In this document: piece by piece, positions 36,107 to 47,823 of the stretch
Layout of the letters: each line of letters begins with the position of its first letter
Position numbering within the stretch: the first letter of the stretch is position 1
DNA from: Ligustrum vulgare
Lineage: Eukaryota > Streptophyta > Magnoliopsida > Lamiales > Oleaceae
DNA length: 64,000 nucleotides
NCBI GenBank assembly: GCA_963555705.1
Contig: OY743187.1
Coordinates: 11,050,133 to 11,114,132, forward strand
Direction of reading: 5' to 3'
Position numbers and translations under genes: made by a program
The notes under the pieces: generated by a model
Told to the model about the DNA's origin: nothing
Seen by the model: only the letters and a program-made list of their open reading frames with translations
The model's database searches: none

Positions 36107-36784
36107 AAAATGTAAAAAAGTTTCTTGCTTTCAGTAAAACAGCAACAAAACATCACCAATTCGACATCAATTCAGACCCCTAAATTTCCCACAACATGAA
36201 TTCCCAACAAAATCACCATCTTCCAACCAAAAAAAAAAAAAAAAACCTTTCAAACTTGTCAAACTACAAAAATCAGAAGTTACTAATCATTTGAAGAAAA
36301 TAATCTAACCTTCAAGGACCCGTAGCCGGTTGATTGTTTTGGAATGAATCCTGGGTATGGTCGCTGTTTCACGAGCCGTTGGATCTTGGAGGTGCGATGA
36401 TAGCGGTGGTCGAAGGGGCTGTGAAACCCAGAGTACTGTTCGATTTTGGAGGGGCGATGGTTGCTGTGGTGGCGATGATGGAGTTCAAAGTGGGTGAAGC
36501 GATGATAGCAGTGGTAGGAGTAAAGGGGGTCGAAGGGGTGATAACGGCGGTAATGGAAGTCGAAGTGGACGAAACTGAGGGAAGGAGAGAGAGCGCAATG
36601 GAGTGTAGGAAATCTGAAAAGAAAAACCTATGGCTTTGATATTTATCGGAATCAGCGGCTAAAAGACCGACTAAATATAATAATTCATCGACTTCAGCTG
36701 GTATAATCATGGCTTCGACTTAGGAATAGTAACTTTGCACTTCGCCCTTTTAATACTGTTAGGATATATCTATCTAGGTTTCCA

Positions 36785-36961
36785 CTACGCCTTTGTCTGT
36801 TTTTAATTAAAATCAAATTTTATTTCGAAATAAAGTCAAAATTAATAATTAATTTTAATCATACATTTTATAAAATTCACAATTATTCAACTACACTTAT
36901 CATCAATTTTTATCAAAATTTATTAAAATGTTGTTTTTTATCTTATACCAAACAGGGGCTA
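36785..36961. mobile_element. hAT-like MITE, copy 2
   Basis: Shares its interior with the copy at 13119-13271 (AAAGTCAAAATTAAT, TTCAACTACAC, TATCAAAATTTATTAAAA) and ends ACCAAACAGGGGC. It lies 20 bp outside the 5' end of the proposed large Helitron. The left terminus is diverged. Confidence 0.45.
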
Positions 36962-37993
36962 CATGTATATTGTAATAATAGTTTTATTACGAGTATATCG
37001 CTTTCCTATTGTGAGATTCGATCGTGAGATATAACTTCAAATTAAGAAAAATTTATAGTTGACGGCTTGATAATCAGACATTTTTATATATTTCGAAGTT
37101 AAGATTTGGAGGGATTTGAATTGAGAAAGTGCAATTGATTGGATTTTTTTTTTTTGTTAACTCAGGTATTTCAACTTAGTCAGACTTAATCCTGGACCAC
37201 CAGCCACCGACCACTTAGTAACTGACGGATGTAAATCGCGGATTACGCCCAAATTGACCAGGGTTTGAGACCTCTTTTTGTGTTTTCTTTGTATGAAAAG
37301 AAAGGGAATGAGGAGACGTTGACGAGATGGGATGGGAGGGGAGGGGAGGGGAGAGGAGAGGAAATGAAAAGAGGAGGTCATTGTAAAGAATACTTCTAGT
37401 TATCCCTACAAAAAAAAAAAAATAATAATAAGGAGAGAAATGAAGACGGACGGGTAGACAAATTCCTTTTTTTATCAATGTAAGGGATGAAACCTCACAG
37501 TCAGTGATAATTTAAGTATTTCACTTATTAATAGATTTTTAAGAATGTTATTAATCGAGTTTTTTAATGGTTTTAGAGCAAATAAAATAAAGTTGAAAAA
37601 ATAAAAGAAATTATTGTAATAAAAAATATATATAAAAAAACTAATGGTAAAATATCTGATTTTCAATTAGGGAGTGTAGTAAAAAGGTAGAATTGGGTTC
37701 TCGTTTTTATTAGAACCAATATTAAGCATGTGCTTTGTATGTCTTATCTATCGGATGAGTGATACGCATAATGTCTTTGAAATGTTAATATTATTTTTGA
37801 AATTAGTTCAGATAATTGATATTGTTAAAGGAAAAATTAAAATTGTTAATTTACTACCATTTTTAATAAAATAATATTTTATTAAAAATTTCATCAAATT
37901 TCGTTAAATATATATTAGATAATTGTTTAAAGTGTCGTCTTAATAAAGAAATCATGTATCATATATCAAAAAGTAATCTAACATCTTAATATA
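36962..37993. other. Intergenic AT-rich sequence
   Basis: A purine-rich GGGAGG/GAGAGG tract lies at 37326-37372. Otherwise AT-rich, with no supported gene. Confidence 0.4.
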
Positions 37994-38035
37994 CTAGTTT
38001 TATACTCGTGCGATGTACTGATATATTCCATTTTT
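37994..38035 (-). mobile_element. Helitron 3' terminus (minus orientation)
   Basis: The minus strand reads GTACATCGCACGAG, then TATAAAACTAG|T, the hairpin-plus-CTAG pattern of a Helitron 3' end. No 5' partner was found at higher coordinates. Confidence 0.45.
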
Positions 38036-38994
38036 ATTGAGTCTAAATTACATGAAAAGTACAATTGAGAGATAAGTAGCAAAAACTACGAATTAAAGAG
38101 GAAAAGTAATAATCTTGTTTGTAGTATTCAACATTACTTGAGTACTAAACATGGCATTCACGTTACAACTTTAGTCTAATATGATTTGTGTCTGAAGTCA
38201 TAAACATAGCGTGGGTCTTCAACACAAAAAAAAAAAAAAATAGTGATAACTATTTTCGTCAAGTTCATCGTTTTGAAGACAATTATTAGAGATCGATACC
38301 AATAGCTACAATTACGGATTTCAACAAATCAGGGATGTATTTTTAAGATGAAACTTCTTTAATAGATAGAATATTATCAACAAAAAGTGTAGACCAAGTC
38401 CACAAATAATAAGATGGAAATCGTGTCTATTAACAAAAAGTGAAATAAACAAACAAACAAACAAATCAACCGGAGATTTCTTGAACAGTTATCATTAAAG
38501 CCACTCCGTTTTTTATTGATTTCATCCAACGAAAGGTGATTCTATTCCCAGTGGAATCTTAAATCATATGCTCACCCTTTTGAACAGAGAAAATACACTG
38601 CAACTAAATTGTGATGTCGGAGAAAACTAAAGAAAAGAATCAGATGAAATGAAAAACGGAAAAAAGCCTTTACCGGTGTAGATTCAAAAGCAAAACTCAA
38701 AATCTCGAAAATTAGAACTTTTTCGAGATTTTGCAATGGCTATAATACTCGAGGCAGCAACATTGATGTTATCACGTCAAATTTTGGGGGGAAATGGAAT
38801 TCTTTGATTTGACCAAAATTAAAAGCATTATAATATGTGCAAAAATCTATGCAATTGAAAAAATATTGTTCGAACTTCGAATATTGAATTTTTTCGAAAG
38901 TTGGTGCAGCACATTTATATTTGTACAAGGAAACATGTCACCAAACGACATTCTGATGGTTTTGGCGGGAAGAGAAGGAAAGTAAATGATGAAC
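38036..38994. other. Intergenic sequence, nothing recognised
   Basis: No coding region or bounded element supported. Confidence 0.4.
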
Positions 38995-39290
38995 TTACAT
39001 CAATCTAATACAATTATTTGCAAGCTTTCGGATCTTGTCGAGGCAGAGATCAACAATTTCTTTGTCGATGGTATAATGCATCTAGAAAAGTTGTTGGCAA
39101 CATCCTCCTTGTCACTAATCAGTTGTTCTGGGTGGAAGAGCTAGATGTATGTCCCGGTACGGACCTCATCTATCACAGTAGGTTCTAGACCAAAGAACAC
39201 AACATGAGGAACGTGCTTTTTGACATCGGTTTCACTGAAGAATGTGTTGAATGCATCATCTCCACTGCCGAATGTTTTGTCTCCAGGCAT
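38995..39290 (-). pseudogene. Alpha-tubulin pseudogene fragment
   Basis: The minus strand encodes [20 protein letters not shown], then [24 protein letters not shown], a TAG at 39141-39143, LFHPEQLISDKEDVANNF and, after a frameshift near 39080, KEIVDLCLDKIRKLANNC and a TAA at 38995. This is the N-terminal part of alpha-tubulin, which polymerises with beta-tubulin into microtubules. The nonsense codon, the frameshift and substitutions at conserved positions make it non-functional. Sequence before the first Met is non-coding and may be remains of the intron found there in plant alpha-tubulins. Confidence 0.9.
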
Positions 39291-39502
39291 TAACAAAATT
39301 GGGTTTAAAGAAATAGTTAGAATGGGGGAAAAGTAAGGTCCCATCGAATTGTGATATCAGAATGAAGTTATCTCATCATGTCCATTAAACTACTTCCCTG
39401 TGTTGACATAGGCATGGTTCACAAGGTTTCAATAACTGATACTTGTGACTGGCATGTTTGATAGAGAAGCCCACATCATCTTTTGAATACATCCACCATT
39501 AA

Positions 39503-40096
39503 GAGTATCTCTAACGGTTTATGGGTATTTTGATCTATGTGACACTTATATAAATAATTATCTCGCCCATATTGATAAAATAGATAGTGAATTTTAAAGC
39601 TTATTCTCAATGGTATTTGTCTACAATTTGTTATGTATATATTGTCTAGCAAGTTGTCTACATCTAGCTATAGTATAAGATAATATCTCTGCCACGTAAG
39701 CGCCACGTAAGCATGCAAACTAACCATTGAAGATTAAATTTTCATATATTTATTTATTTTTCCTACGTGGCAATCTATTTTTTCTCAATTAATATATCAT
39801 TAGAGAGCATCTCTAATGATTTATAAGTATTTTGATTAATGTGGTACTTATGTAGATAATTATCTCACTCATATCGATAAAATAGATAGTCGATTTTAAA
39901 ACTTATTCCCAATGATATTTGTCTACAATTTGTTATGTATATATTGTCTAACAAGTTATCTACATCTAGATATAGTACAAGATAGTGTCCATGCCACGTC
40001 AACGCCACATAAGCATGCAAATTAATCATTGGAGATTAAATTTTCATATCATTAGCAATCTATTTTTTCTCAATTAATATACCATTAGAGATGCTC
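39503..40096. mobile_element. Tandem dimer of Tourist-like (PIF/Harbinger) MITEs
   Basis: Two ~295-bp copies lie head to tail: 39503 to about 39804, and 39805-40096. The second has perfect 14-bp inverted termini, GAGCATCTCTAATG and CATTAGAGATGCTC. The first starts GAGTATCTCTAACG, and its right end is fused with the left end of the second. The pair is flanked by TAA (39500-39502 and 40097-40099), the 3-bp target duplication expected of PIF/Harbinger elements. They share long internal runs such as TTTGTCTACAATTTGTTATG. Confidence 0.85.
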
Positions 40097-40099
40097 TAA

Positions 40100-40738
40100 C
40101 ATCATTATTTTCGAAAACAACCGGTTTCAAAATATGTAAATGGCAATTCTATGAACAAGATCTTAAACGCCTATCTCAAATAGCTTAATTGACATCCAAA
40201 ACAAATGACTCAAACCAAAAACATTTTAGTGCTGAAAAAAAAATTACAGCCTAAGCACACATTGTCAGTACCATAAACATGAAGACAACCCACCAAGAAC
40301 ATAATACTATTTTAGTTTGTAAAGCAGGAAAAAGTACCTATTGATGCATTCGTGAATAAATATTTAACCTATTCTTCATTTTACTCAAAACTAATTCACA
40401 AATTTGCCGATCATCACAAAATAGAGTCGTAAATAAAAATAAAAATACAGATTTTGAGAGGCAGTGAGTACAATTTTTGGGCAAAATTTGGACCTCTAAG
40501 CAAGATAGATGAGATAAGAGTGTTGAAAATCTTCGAAGACACTTGCAAAATGTCCATTCTTTACACACCAATCATTTTGCCCCTAATTTCATGGAAAAAT
40601 TAATCAAACACCATTACACCAAAACATCAGATCTAACCCTAAAATTAAAGTCAAATTCTCACCAAATCCAAAAGGCGTAGGACCGTGATGGAGTCGCAAA
40701 CGATTGTGAAGTCATTGTTAGCATCACTTTGTCCCACA
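40100..40738. other. Intergenic AT-rich sequence, nothing recognised
   Basis: No coding region or bounded element supported. A minus-strand frame at 40571-40338 has no recognised family. Confidence 0.35.
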
Positions 40739-43672
40739 TCTACACTACCTTAAAAGTGTGGATGTGGAGAATCTTTTGGTTAGACAAATTTAACCTCATA
40801 TATTTTTGTCTATCTCAAAAATACCCTTTCATAATACCTATAACCCATTTCACTGCAATAATAATGAATGAAAAAAAACGTCAAAAGCCCCATTCGAAAC
40901 CTAGCAAAAACAGACAAAGCATACTCTCCATCGTCACTGCAAAATCTTTCATTTCCCTCTGCTCTGGAGGTCGCCCACATTAGATCTACCAGCGATAAGA
41001 GACCTCAAACCTTAAGCAATGGTAGATCTACCGATGACCAGAACCTTCGAATCCTCTTGGTACTGAGGTCTACCGAATTATCAATTGCAGGTAAAATTTT
41101 AATTTCATTATGTGTTAATTATTTGGTTTTCTACATACGCGTTCCATGTGTTCGTGATAATGTTTTAATGAATTTTGGGGGTAAAGGCTGGAGTTTGCTT
41201 CTTTTTTAGATTAAGTAGGGGAAGTGAATTAGGTTTTCTAGATCATGAGGATTTTAGCTGTGGTTTATCTTTAATGTGAATAACTTCATTACGTGGGAAT
41301 GGGAGAGGAAGATCCCTATAGTTGACCCACAAAATTACGGTATAAGGTTTCTATCAATTGGTGCGCCAAAGATTGAGCGCAATGATATTGTAAGTTGGAG
41401 GATGACAATGGATTTCTTTTGAATTGTGATGATAAAAGAATTGTTTGGTACAATTTAAGAACTCAAACTACTGAAAATGTTACTGTTAGTGGTTTGCCTT
41501 TTGTGTTCTATGTTGAGATGTGTGTTGAAAGCCTCATTCCCCTTGATTGCTTGGATGGAATTGATGGGATCAAGAAACAAGACAATAAGAGGAAAAAAAG
41601 ATTAGGGACATAAGTAAAGCACTTCCAAATCTTGATATATATGCATTTTTGTCATGTCTTTGGTTGACTTGAATAATACTTATTTAGTCAACTATGAATG
41701 TTATTTTCAGGTTTCTAATCACCCACATGTATATACTGACTTTTCATATGATTCTAATTATGAAAATGAGTATCATTTCATTACAAATTGCAGACTGGTT
41801 CTGTTTGTTTATTTATTTTTTTTTTTACCAGATTTCTTAATTATTGATTACATTGACCTAAATGATTTGTGTGATCAAAGAATATCTTACTAAGTTCCTT
41901 TTTTTTTTTTTGAAACCATCTTACTAAGTTCCTTTTTTTTTTTTTTTTTTGGAAACCATCTTACTAAGTTCCTGTCCTTACATCTACCTTTATATTACAT
42001 TACTTGATATGAAAAATTTTGCCGGCAGATCCTCTTTTGCTTCCAAGAATGATCATTCCTCTCAAAAGGATTCAAGTTGGTGTTGTGAACAAAAATGAAA
42101 AAGAAAGGAGGGATGAATAAGGGAGGTAAACTTTTCTTCTTAGAACAGAGAGATGAATGTCATTCCTCTACAAATATCTCTCTTCTCAATAGTTATTTAT
42201 TTTATTTTATTTTAAGTTATCGTGTACGGTGTATATTGGCACATTAGCTTCTAGCATTTTTTTTACTACATTTATAGCAACTTTTAGTGTCACCCGATGC
42301 CTCTTCTTATGATATTGATCATATACTAATATATTTATTGCAGACACATGTAATTATTTTTTTTTCCTTCCCTATGGATTTTGATCTGTGAATGCTGGTG
42401 GACTTCCTCTTACATTGCTTAATAATATGAAACTTCAATTATATAAAATAATTTTATTTTCAATTTGACTTACTTTTGCACCTCGTACAGGCTTGCATTC
42501 AGTTCTCTGCTTTTCTTCTTTCCACCTATTTTTTGCAACTATATATAAGGTGTTGTGTTCATACTGAAATTAGTATGTGATATTTTTGTGCTTATTATGA
42601 AAAGAATGCTCGGAGGGTGGGTAATATCCCCAGTGAGTTCAATTAGTTTTAGGAGTCTTCTTGGCATGTTGGCAATGAAAATGCATACACTATTTCTATT
42701 AATAATACACCAATTAATGTTTATGAAATTTTTTTTATCAGACCATTATACATCCAGCATGATGGCCATTCAAGAAGCATCATTGGCATCTAGGTTTAAC
42801 ATCAGATAAACGAGACTCAACACTACAATGCATTTTGCGAATCTTGATTCTTCCTCTTTTTGTTTTAATAAGATGTTAATGACAATTTTTGTTTCAGTTG
42901 TGTTTTTTCTATCCTGGAATTGCAAGTGGAAAGGAGCTGGTGAAGCTATACACCTTACAAAGCATTCTTCTTGAACTTTAGTTGCGAATCTTGATCGTCT
43001 TTCCGTTCTACACTTGATTCATCCGGAAAATAATAGCTAGCTGGTACATTTGCAAATCTGTTTGCATTTACTGTTATAATGGGCTGGCTAAGTTCATCAT
43101 TTTAGAATTGATTTTTTCCAAATTTACAAACACATAGAATGCAAATGTGTACAGTGTGTGTATATATATATATCATTATCCATCAACTTAAGTGGATTCA
43201 TTAGTTTTAGAGAAAATTCAGTTGGATGATCTGTTTTAGCATGCTCTTTATGTAACCATGCATAAGCAAAATGCAAAGGTTGATAAAGCCACAACAAGTT
43301 ATTAGTAGCCAAAAAACCCAATTTGTATTATTTAATTGATGCACACTTCACCATGTTATAGAATTTTAACTCCAAATTTGAAAAATAAGTACTTCATATT
43401 CCTCATGTATTGACGGGGAAATGTTTAATTAGAATGGATTGTTTTAATCGTATATAAATTATTTAGTATGGAGAAATATTTTATATTAGAAATAATTCGA
43501 TTTCTTTTTCTTCCTAATTTAATATTATTTGGACTACCATTTAATACTTAGATTTTTTTTCTTTAAAACTCTTAATTAACTCAATTGCCTTAAAATAGAA
43601 TATAGCTTTAAATTTATTAATCGTGTCATATATCATTTATGCAAGATGTGCAACGCACGTGCTTAGTACTAG
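40739..43672 (+). mobile_element. Non-autonomous Helitron with captured F-box gene fragment
   Basis: The 5' end A|TCTACACTACCTTAAAAGTG matches the usual Helitron start. The 3' end has the hairpin GTGCAACGCAC and ends TTAGTACTAG|T. Host A and T flank it as required. The 2.9-kb interior carries a leader-like segment (about 40860-41095), an F-box-associated domain fragment (41283-41612) and long non-coding sequence. No Rep/helicase is encoded. Confidence 0.65.
41283..41612 (+). pseudogene. F-box-associated domain fragment
   Basis: A first frame reads NFITWEWERKIPIVDPQNYG and IRFLSIGAPKIERNDIV. After a frameshift near 41390 a second reads LEDDNGFLLNCDDKRIVWYN, then VTVSGLPF and YVEMCVESLIPLD. 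This order (W-x-K, LxxIG, LNCDDKRLxxYNL, YVESL) matches the C-terminal F-box-associated domain of plant F-box proteins, which choose SCF ubiquitination targets. The F-box motif itself is absent, so this piece cannot act as an F-box protein. It probably reached this site inside the Helitron. Confidence 0.75.
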
Positions 43673-43901
43673 TCCAGACAAAAGGGAAAATGGAAATAAA
43701 AAAATTGCAACTATATCCAAAAATTATGTTGCTGTTTGTTCTTAACGAAAATAAATTAAGTATTGAAGGTAATATTAATTAATAAAAAAAATAACATGGT
43801 GTTATTGACAAAAAATGAAAAATATTTAAATGTATTGTAAATTAATACTTATTAAGTAGAAATAATTATATTAAAAGAAAATAAATTAAATGTTAAGGAT
43901 A

Positions 43902-44509
43902 GTATGGAGGTGTTAACGAGTCGAGCTAAGACCAAGTCGGCACACGAGACGAAAAACAAGGCTCGAGCTTGACTCGAGTAAAATGGTATCGCGCGAGCTT
44001 TTTTTTTTTTTGTCTTAGTCGAGCTAATCCAAAGCTAGCCTATTTTTTTGGGCTCAACTCGAGGTTTTGGTTCGAGATTTCTCGAGCCTGAGTCGGGTTG
44101 ACTCGTTTTTTTTTCCTTCCCTTTTCTTTTTTTCAAATATAGCTTCTACAAGTAACAAATGAATTGTATTTTACTTAAAAAATAATATACGCAATACATG
44201 TAGTACAAATATCAAACACGACTTTAGATGCAATCCAAATTTATATATAAATTTTGTAATTTTATATTAAATGAAAGTTACAACCCTCCTCCTTTTTGGG
44301 TCTTGGGATTGATTACAATCAACATAGGCGAAGTTAAGATTATATACGAATAAAATACTTCGTGTGCAGTGTTTTTTAAAACATAAAATTAGAAAAGTAC
44401 ATAATGAGTTTAAAAACTTACATGGACCGACCTTGGCTCGAGCTGTGAGGCGAGCTTTTTACAAATCGAGTTTGAGCTGCCAAACCCGGTATACTTTTTT
44501 GCCGCCCCT
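43902..44509. mobile_element. CTCGAG-rich non-autonomous DNA element
   Basis: The segment starts GTATGGAGGTGTTAACGAG and ends TTTTTTGCCGCCCCT. It is flanked by AGGATA on both sides (43896-43901 and 44510-44515). Both ends are rich in CTCGAGC/GAGCTCGA-like words, a composition typical of a dispersed plant repeat. It has no coding capacity. The superfamily is uncertain; an hAT origin would fit. Confidence 0.5.
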
Positions 44510-44705
44510 AGGATAATATAAACTGAAAACATAAGAATTTTATGGTAAATTGAGAAATCAAAAGTTTTTCACTCATCTCCATTTCAATTTATTTTAAATT
44601 AATTATTAAATTAAATTAACTAAAAATAGAATGCTACGAAATCATATTAATTATTAGATGATAAATTAATTTAATAATAAATAAATATTAACATTATATA
44701 TTAAC

Positions 44706-44707
<2 letters not shown>

Positions 44708-44766
<59 letters not shown>
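44708..44766. repeat. (TA)n microsatellite
   Basis: About 29 uninterrupted AT/TA units, 65 bp before the CACTA element. Confidence 0.95.
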
Positions 44767-44769
<3 letters not shown>

Positions 44770-44849
44770 AGATAATAATTTAATATAATGAATTATTTAA
44801 TGTTATTAAATAAGAGGGTAAGAGTATATACACTACAACAAAAATGGCC

Positions 44850-45215
44850 TTTTGCAACATGCAAACGGCAACATTCGCTAATTGCATGTTGCTAAAGGGG
44901 GTCTACCGCAACATTCAGTAGTTGCATGTTGCCATTGGTTGATTTATTTGACATTTAGCAACATTCAGCAAGTGAATGTTGCTAATTATAGCCTTTTGCA
45001 ACGTTCATTGCGCGTTGCCAAAAGGTTACCCTTTGGCAACGCTCATTGCGCGTTGCTAAAAGGTTACCCTTTGACAACGCGCGCTGCGCGTTGCGAAAGG
45101 TACCCTTTGGCAACGCGCAGCGCGCGTTGCCAAAGGCACCCTTTTGCAACGCGCAATGCGCGTTGCAAAAGGGTGCCTTTGGCAACGCGCAATGAGTGTT
45201 GCCAAAGGGTACATT
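44850..45215. repeat. Left subterminal palindrome array of the CACTA element
   Basis: At least ten units of the form GCAACGCGCAATGCGCGTTG are present, alternating orientation and separated by AAAGG spacers. In characterised CACTA elements such subterminal repeats are binding sites for the TNPA-type protein. Confidence 0.9.
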
Positions 45216-47542
45216 TAGGGAAAAATTTCACATTATTCAAAGTTATGGGACTTTATTAACAAATGACGAGAGTTGGGGGCTACATTGCAAAATTTGAATA
45301 ACAAAAAATTAAAAACCTAATATCCTTTACCAAATCGTAGTATCCTCTCTCTCGCAGGCTCTCCTCTTGAACCTACGCTCTCATCGCCGCTCCCCTAATT
45401 TGTCTCTCTCAGTCTCCGGTCTCTCCCTCCTGTCGACGGTCGTCCTTCCTGCGTAGCGCTGCGGATTGGGCTCAAGTTCAACCGACAGTCGTCCAGTCCA
45501 GGCCTTCTGCAGCACCGCATCAACAACCTGCCGCCCACTGGCGCGCGTAAGCTCCACCACCACCAGTCAGTCAGTCCATTGGCTGCCGCCCACTGCTCCT
45601 TTTTGCAGGTAATATAATTATTTAAGCTCCCTCTGCTCCAAGCTTCCAGGTGCAGTTCCTAATTTTCGATTATCATTTTCAGATTTTATGTAGCTTAATT
45701 AAATTTAAATTTCTGTAATTTTATGTAGCTTAATTAAATTTAAATTTGTGTAATTGGTTTTCAAATTCTATGTAGCCTAATTCCAATTATCGTTTTCAGA
45801 TTTTCCAAGTCCTGCTTTATTTTTTGTGTAAATTTGTTTGTAATATGAAAATGTTATTGGATTAGAAGATAATATTTCTCTCAAGCTGGAGCAAATTTTT
45901 TGTGTTTGATGTTGTTTACTTTAACCTTTGAGCAACATCCTGGAGAAGCTATCATCATTCCTTATTGTTGAGTATATTAAGAAGCAACAGATACATATTC
46001 CAGAGTATGGCACTGCTCTAGTTGAGTAAGGCACTGCTCTAGTTGAGTAAGTGCTTATAGTGTGACTTGCACAATTTCCCGGTGTCCTATTTATGGGAAA
46101 TTAAAACTGAGGCTGTAGTCTTCTATTGTCATGTTCCAACTTCCAATTGCTTTTGTGCTATTTATACCAACTGAAGGATCAATTTTGTTTCCTCCATATG
46201 TGTTATAATTAGAGAGAATGTCAATAGTTGGAATTAGTCTAGTGGCAGCATGATTTCCCATCCTGTTGAAATAGTTTCCATAATTGTAGGTGCTGGTAAG
46301 TTGCTGCTGCAATTGATTTTAAGGCTGGTGACAGTAGCCTATACACTTGTGTTGCTGGGTTAAATTAATGCTGTGATGGGGGGTAGCTAGGAAGAAAGAA
46401 GATAGATAGGAGGAAGACAGGAGCAAGGTGAAAACTGGGGGGAGAAGAGCAGGGTGACAGGCTGCCATCACCGGTGAAGACCTGCTGCTGCTGCAAATTC
46501 AGTTGGTTCAATTGACTGAGGGAGTTTGCAGGCTGCTAATTGTCATCTGGAAGAGACTGCTGAATAAGGAAACTACTGGTGCTCTGCTATAGCTGCTGCT
46601 GGTGAACTAAACTGCCTGCTGTAGGTGCTGAATATTGGAGATTGAACTGATTGCTGCCTGGTTCAACTGCTGCTGGAGATTGCTGGTGAAATCAGGAACT
46701 GATTCTGCTGCTGGTGCTGCTGGAGGAAACGAGAAGCAGACCAGGAGAGGAAGGCAACTGGGAGCTGCTAACCACTAGAAACTGAAGCTGCTGTTGATGC
46801 AGCTGAGTTCAATTAATTTGCTGGGGTAGCTACTGCTTCTGCTGAAATAAGAGACAGGGAGCTCCTGCTGCTGCTTGATACTGATCTGCTGAAGTTGTGA
46901 AGCTGCTGGTGGCCGGAGTGATACACTGCAGGATGTTGGAAGGGCTGGAAAGGCAGGGACTGAAATGGACAATAATGAAAGTGTAGGGACTGAAATGCAA
47001 TTTCTTGAAAGATGGAGGACTATTTTGCAAATTTCAGCAATTTGCTAAACTCCGGGTTTTTTAATTTTAATGCTTATTGTTATTTTTATTTTTAAACGCA
47101 TGTTTAGCTAAATTTTGCTAGTTGGGATGATTGACGTAATTTTAATTGCACTTAGTTATTTTTAAAGTTATTTACGTAATTTGCGCTATTTAGTTTCATG
47201 CATTTTTATTATTGTCATTTAATTTCAAGCACTTTAATTTACGTCATTTAATTTTGTGCATTTAAATTTAATGTCATGCATTTATTTTAAGTAGTTAGTT
47301 TTTTTTTTTTACAAAACTTGAAAATTGATTAAGTGTTGTTTAAACTGATAAATTCATGATATTCTGCTGGCGAAGTCTTGTATTCATTTGGAAGAATCAA
47401 TGATACTTGGTTGATATATTTTCCTGGGAAAAAGCTTTGCGTAACTTGCAAAATGTACATCATATACATTACTCATTTCGTTGCATCTCTTAAAATATAT
47501 GATATTTTCTTTTTTTATCGTAATAATGTCTCTATGTTGCAG

Positions 47543-47823
47543 GCATTTGCAGAACAACCGGCTTACTGGAACCCTGGATGTTCTTCAAGATCTTCCCCTC
47601 AGAAAAGTACAACAAAAATTGTTTATTGGATTTCTATTGTTAGATTGTTGGCAGTTGTATTACTAGTTTTGGGGCTATGTGTTGTCATGTTCAAATGTTG
47701 TAAAAGAATGAAATTGAAAGGGAAAAACACAAAAAGGTATGAAGTGGGACCATTTGGCATCCTCCATCAGATTCGCAGACGAGATCATCATCTGCCAAAG
47801 CCTCAACACCAATTAGAGAGAGG
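47543..47823 (+). pseudogene. STRUBBELIG-receptor-family (LRR receptor kinase) fragment
   Basis: After a perfect acceptor (ATGTTGCAG|) one frame reads HLQNNRLTGTLDVLQDLPLR, the last LRR repeats of STRUBBELIG-type receptors. A second frame then gives KIVYWISIVRLLAVVLLVLG, a transmembrane segment, followed by FKCCKRMKLKGKNTKRYE, the basic juxtamembrane start. The order is that of the parent receptor, but sequence between the LRR and membrane segments is deleted and the frame changes. No kinase domain is present. STRUBBELIG receptors act in tissue morphogenesis at the plasma membrane; this fragment cannot. Confidence 0.75.

Larger units (their letters stand above)
21170..36764 (-). mobile_element. 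Proposed ~15.6-kb Helitron carrying gene fragments
   Basis: On the minus strand the right end reads A|TCCTAACAGTATTAAAAGG, a Helitron-like 5' start. The left end reads CGTGCAACGGACG, then TTTAAATCCTAG|T, a 3' hairpin and CTAG terminus. Both are bounded by host A and T as Helitrons require. The interior is AT-rich and lacks any long open frame, so Rep/helicase is not visible. It contains several exon-like segments with splice sites, mostly on the same strand, and a gypsy gag relic. Pairing of these two ends is an inference; they could belong to different elements. Confidence 0.4.

Noticed and set aside
36369..36710. 113-codon minus-strand frame rich in Ser, Thr and Ala
   Set aside because: Low-complexity translation of GATGATAGCGG-like repeats, mirrored by an equally open plus-strand frame. 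No conserved motif.
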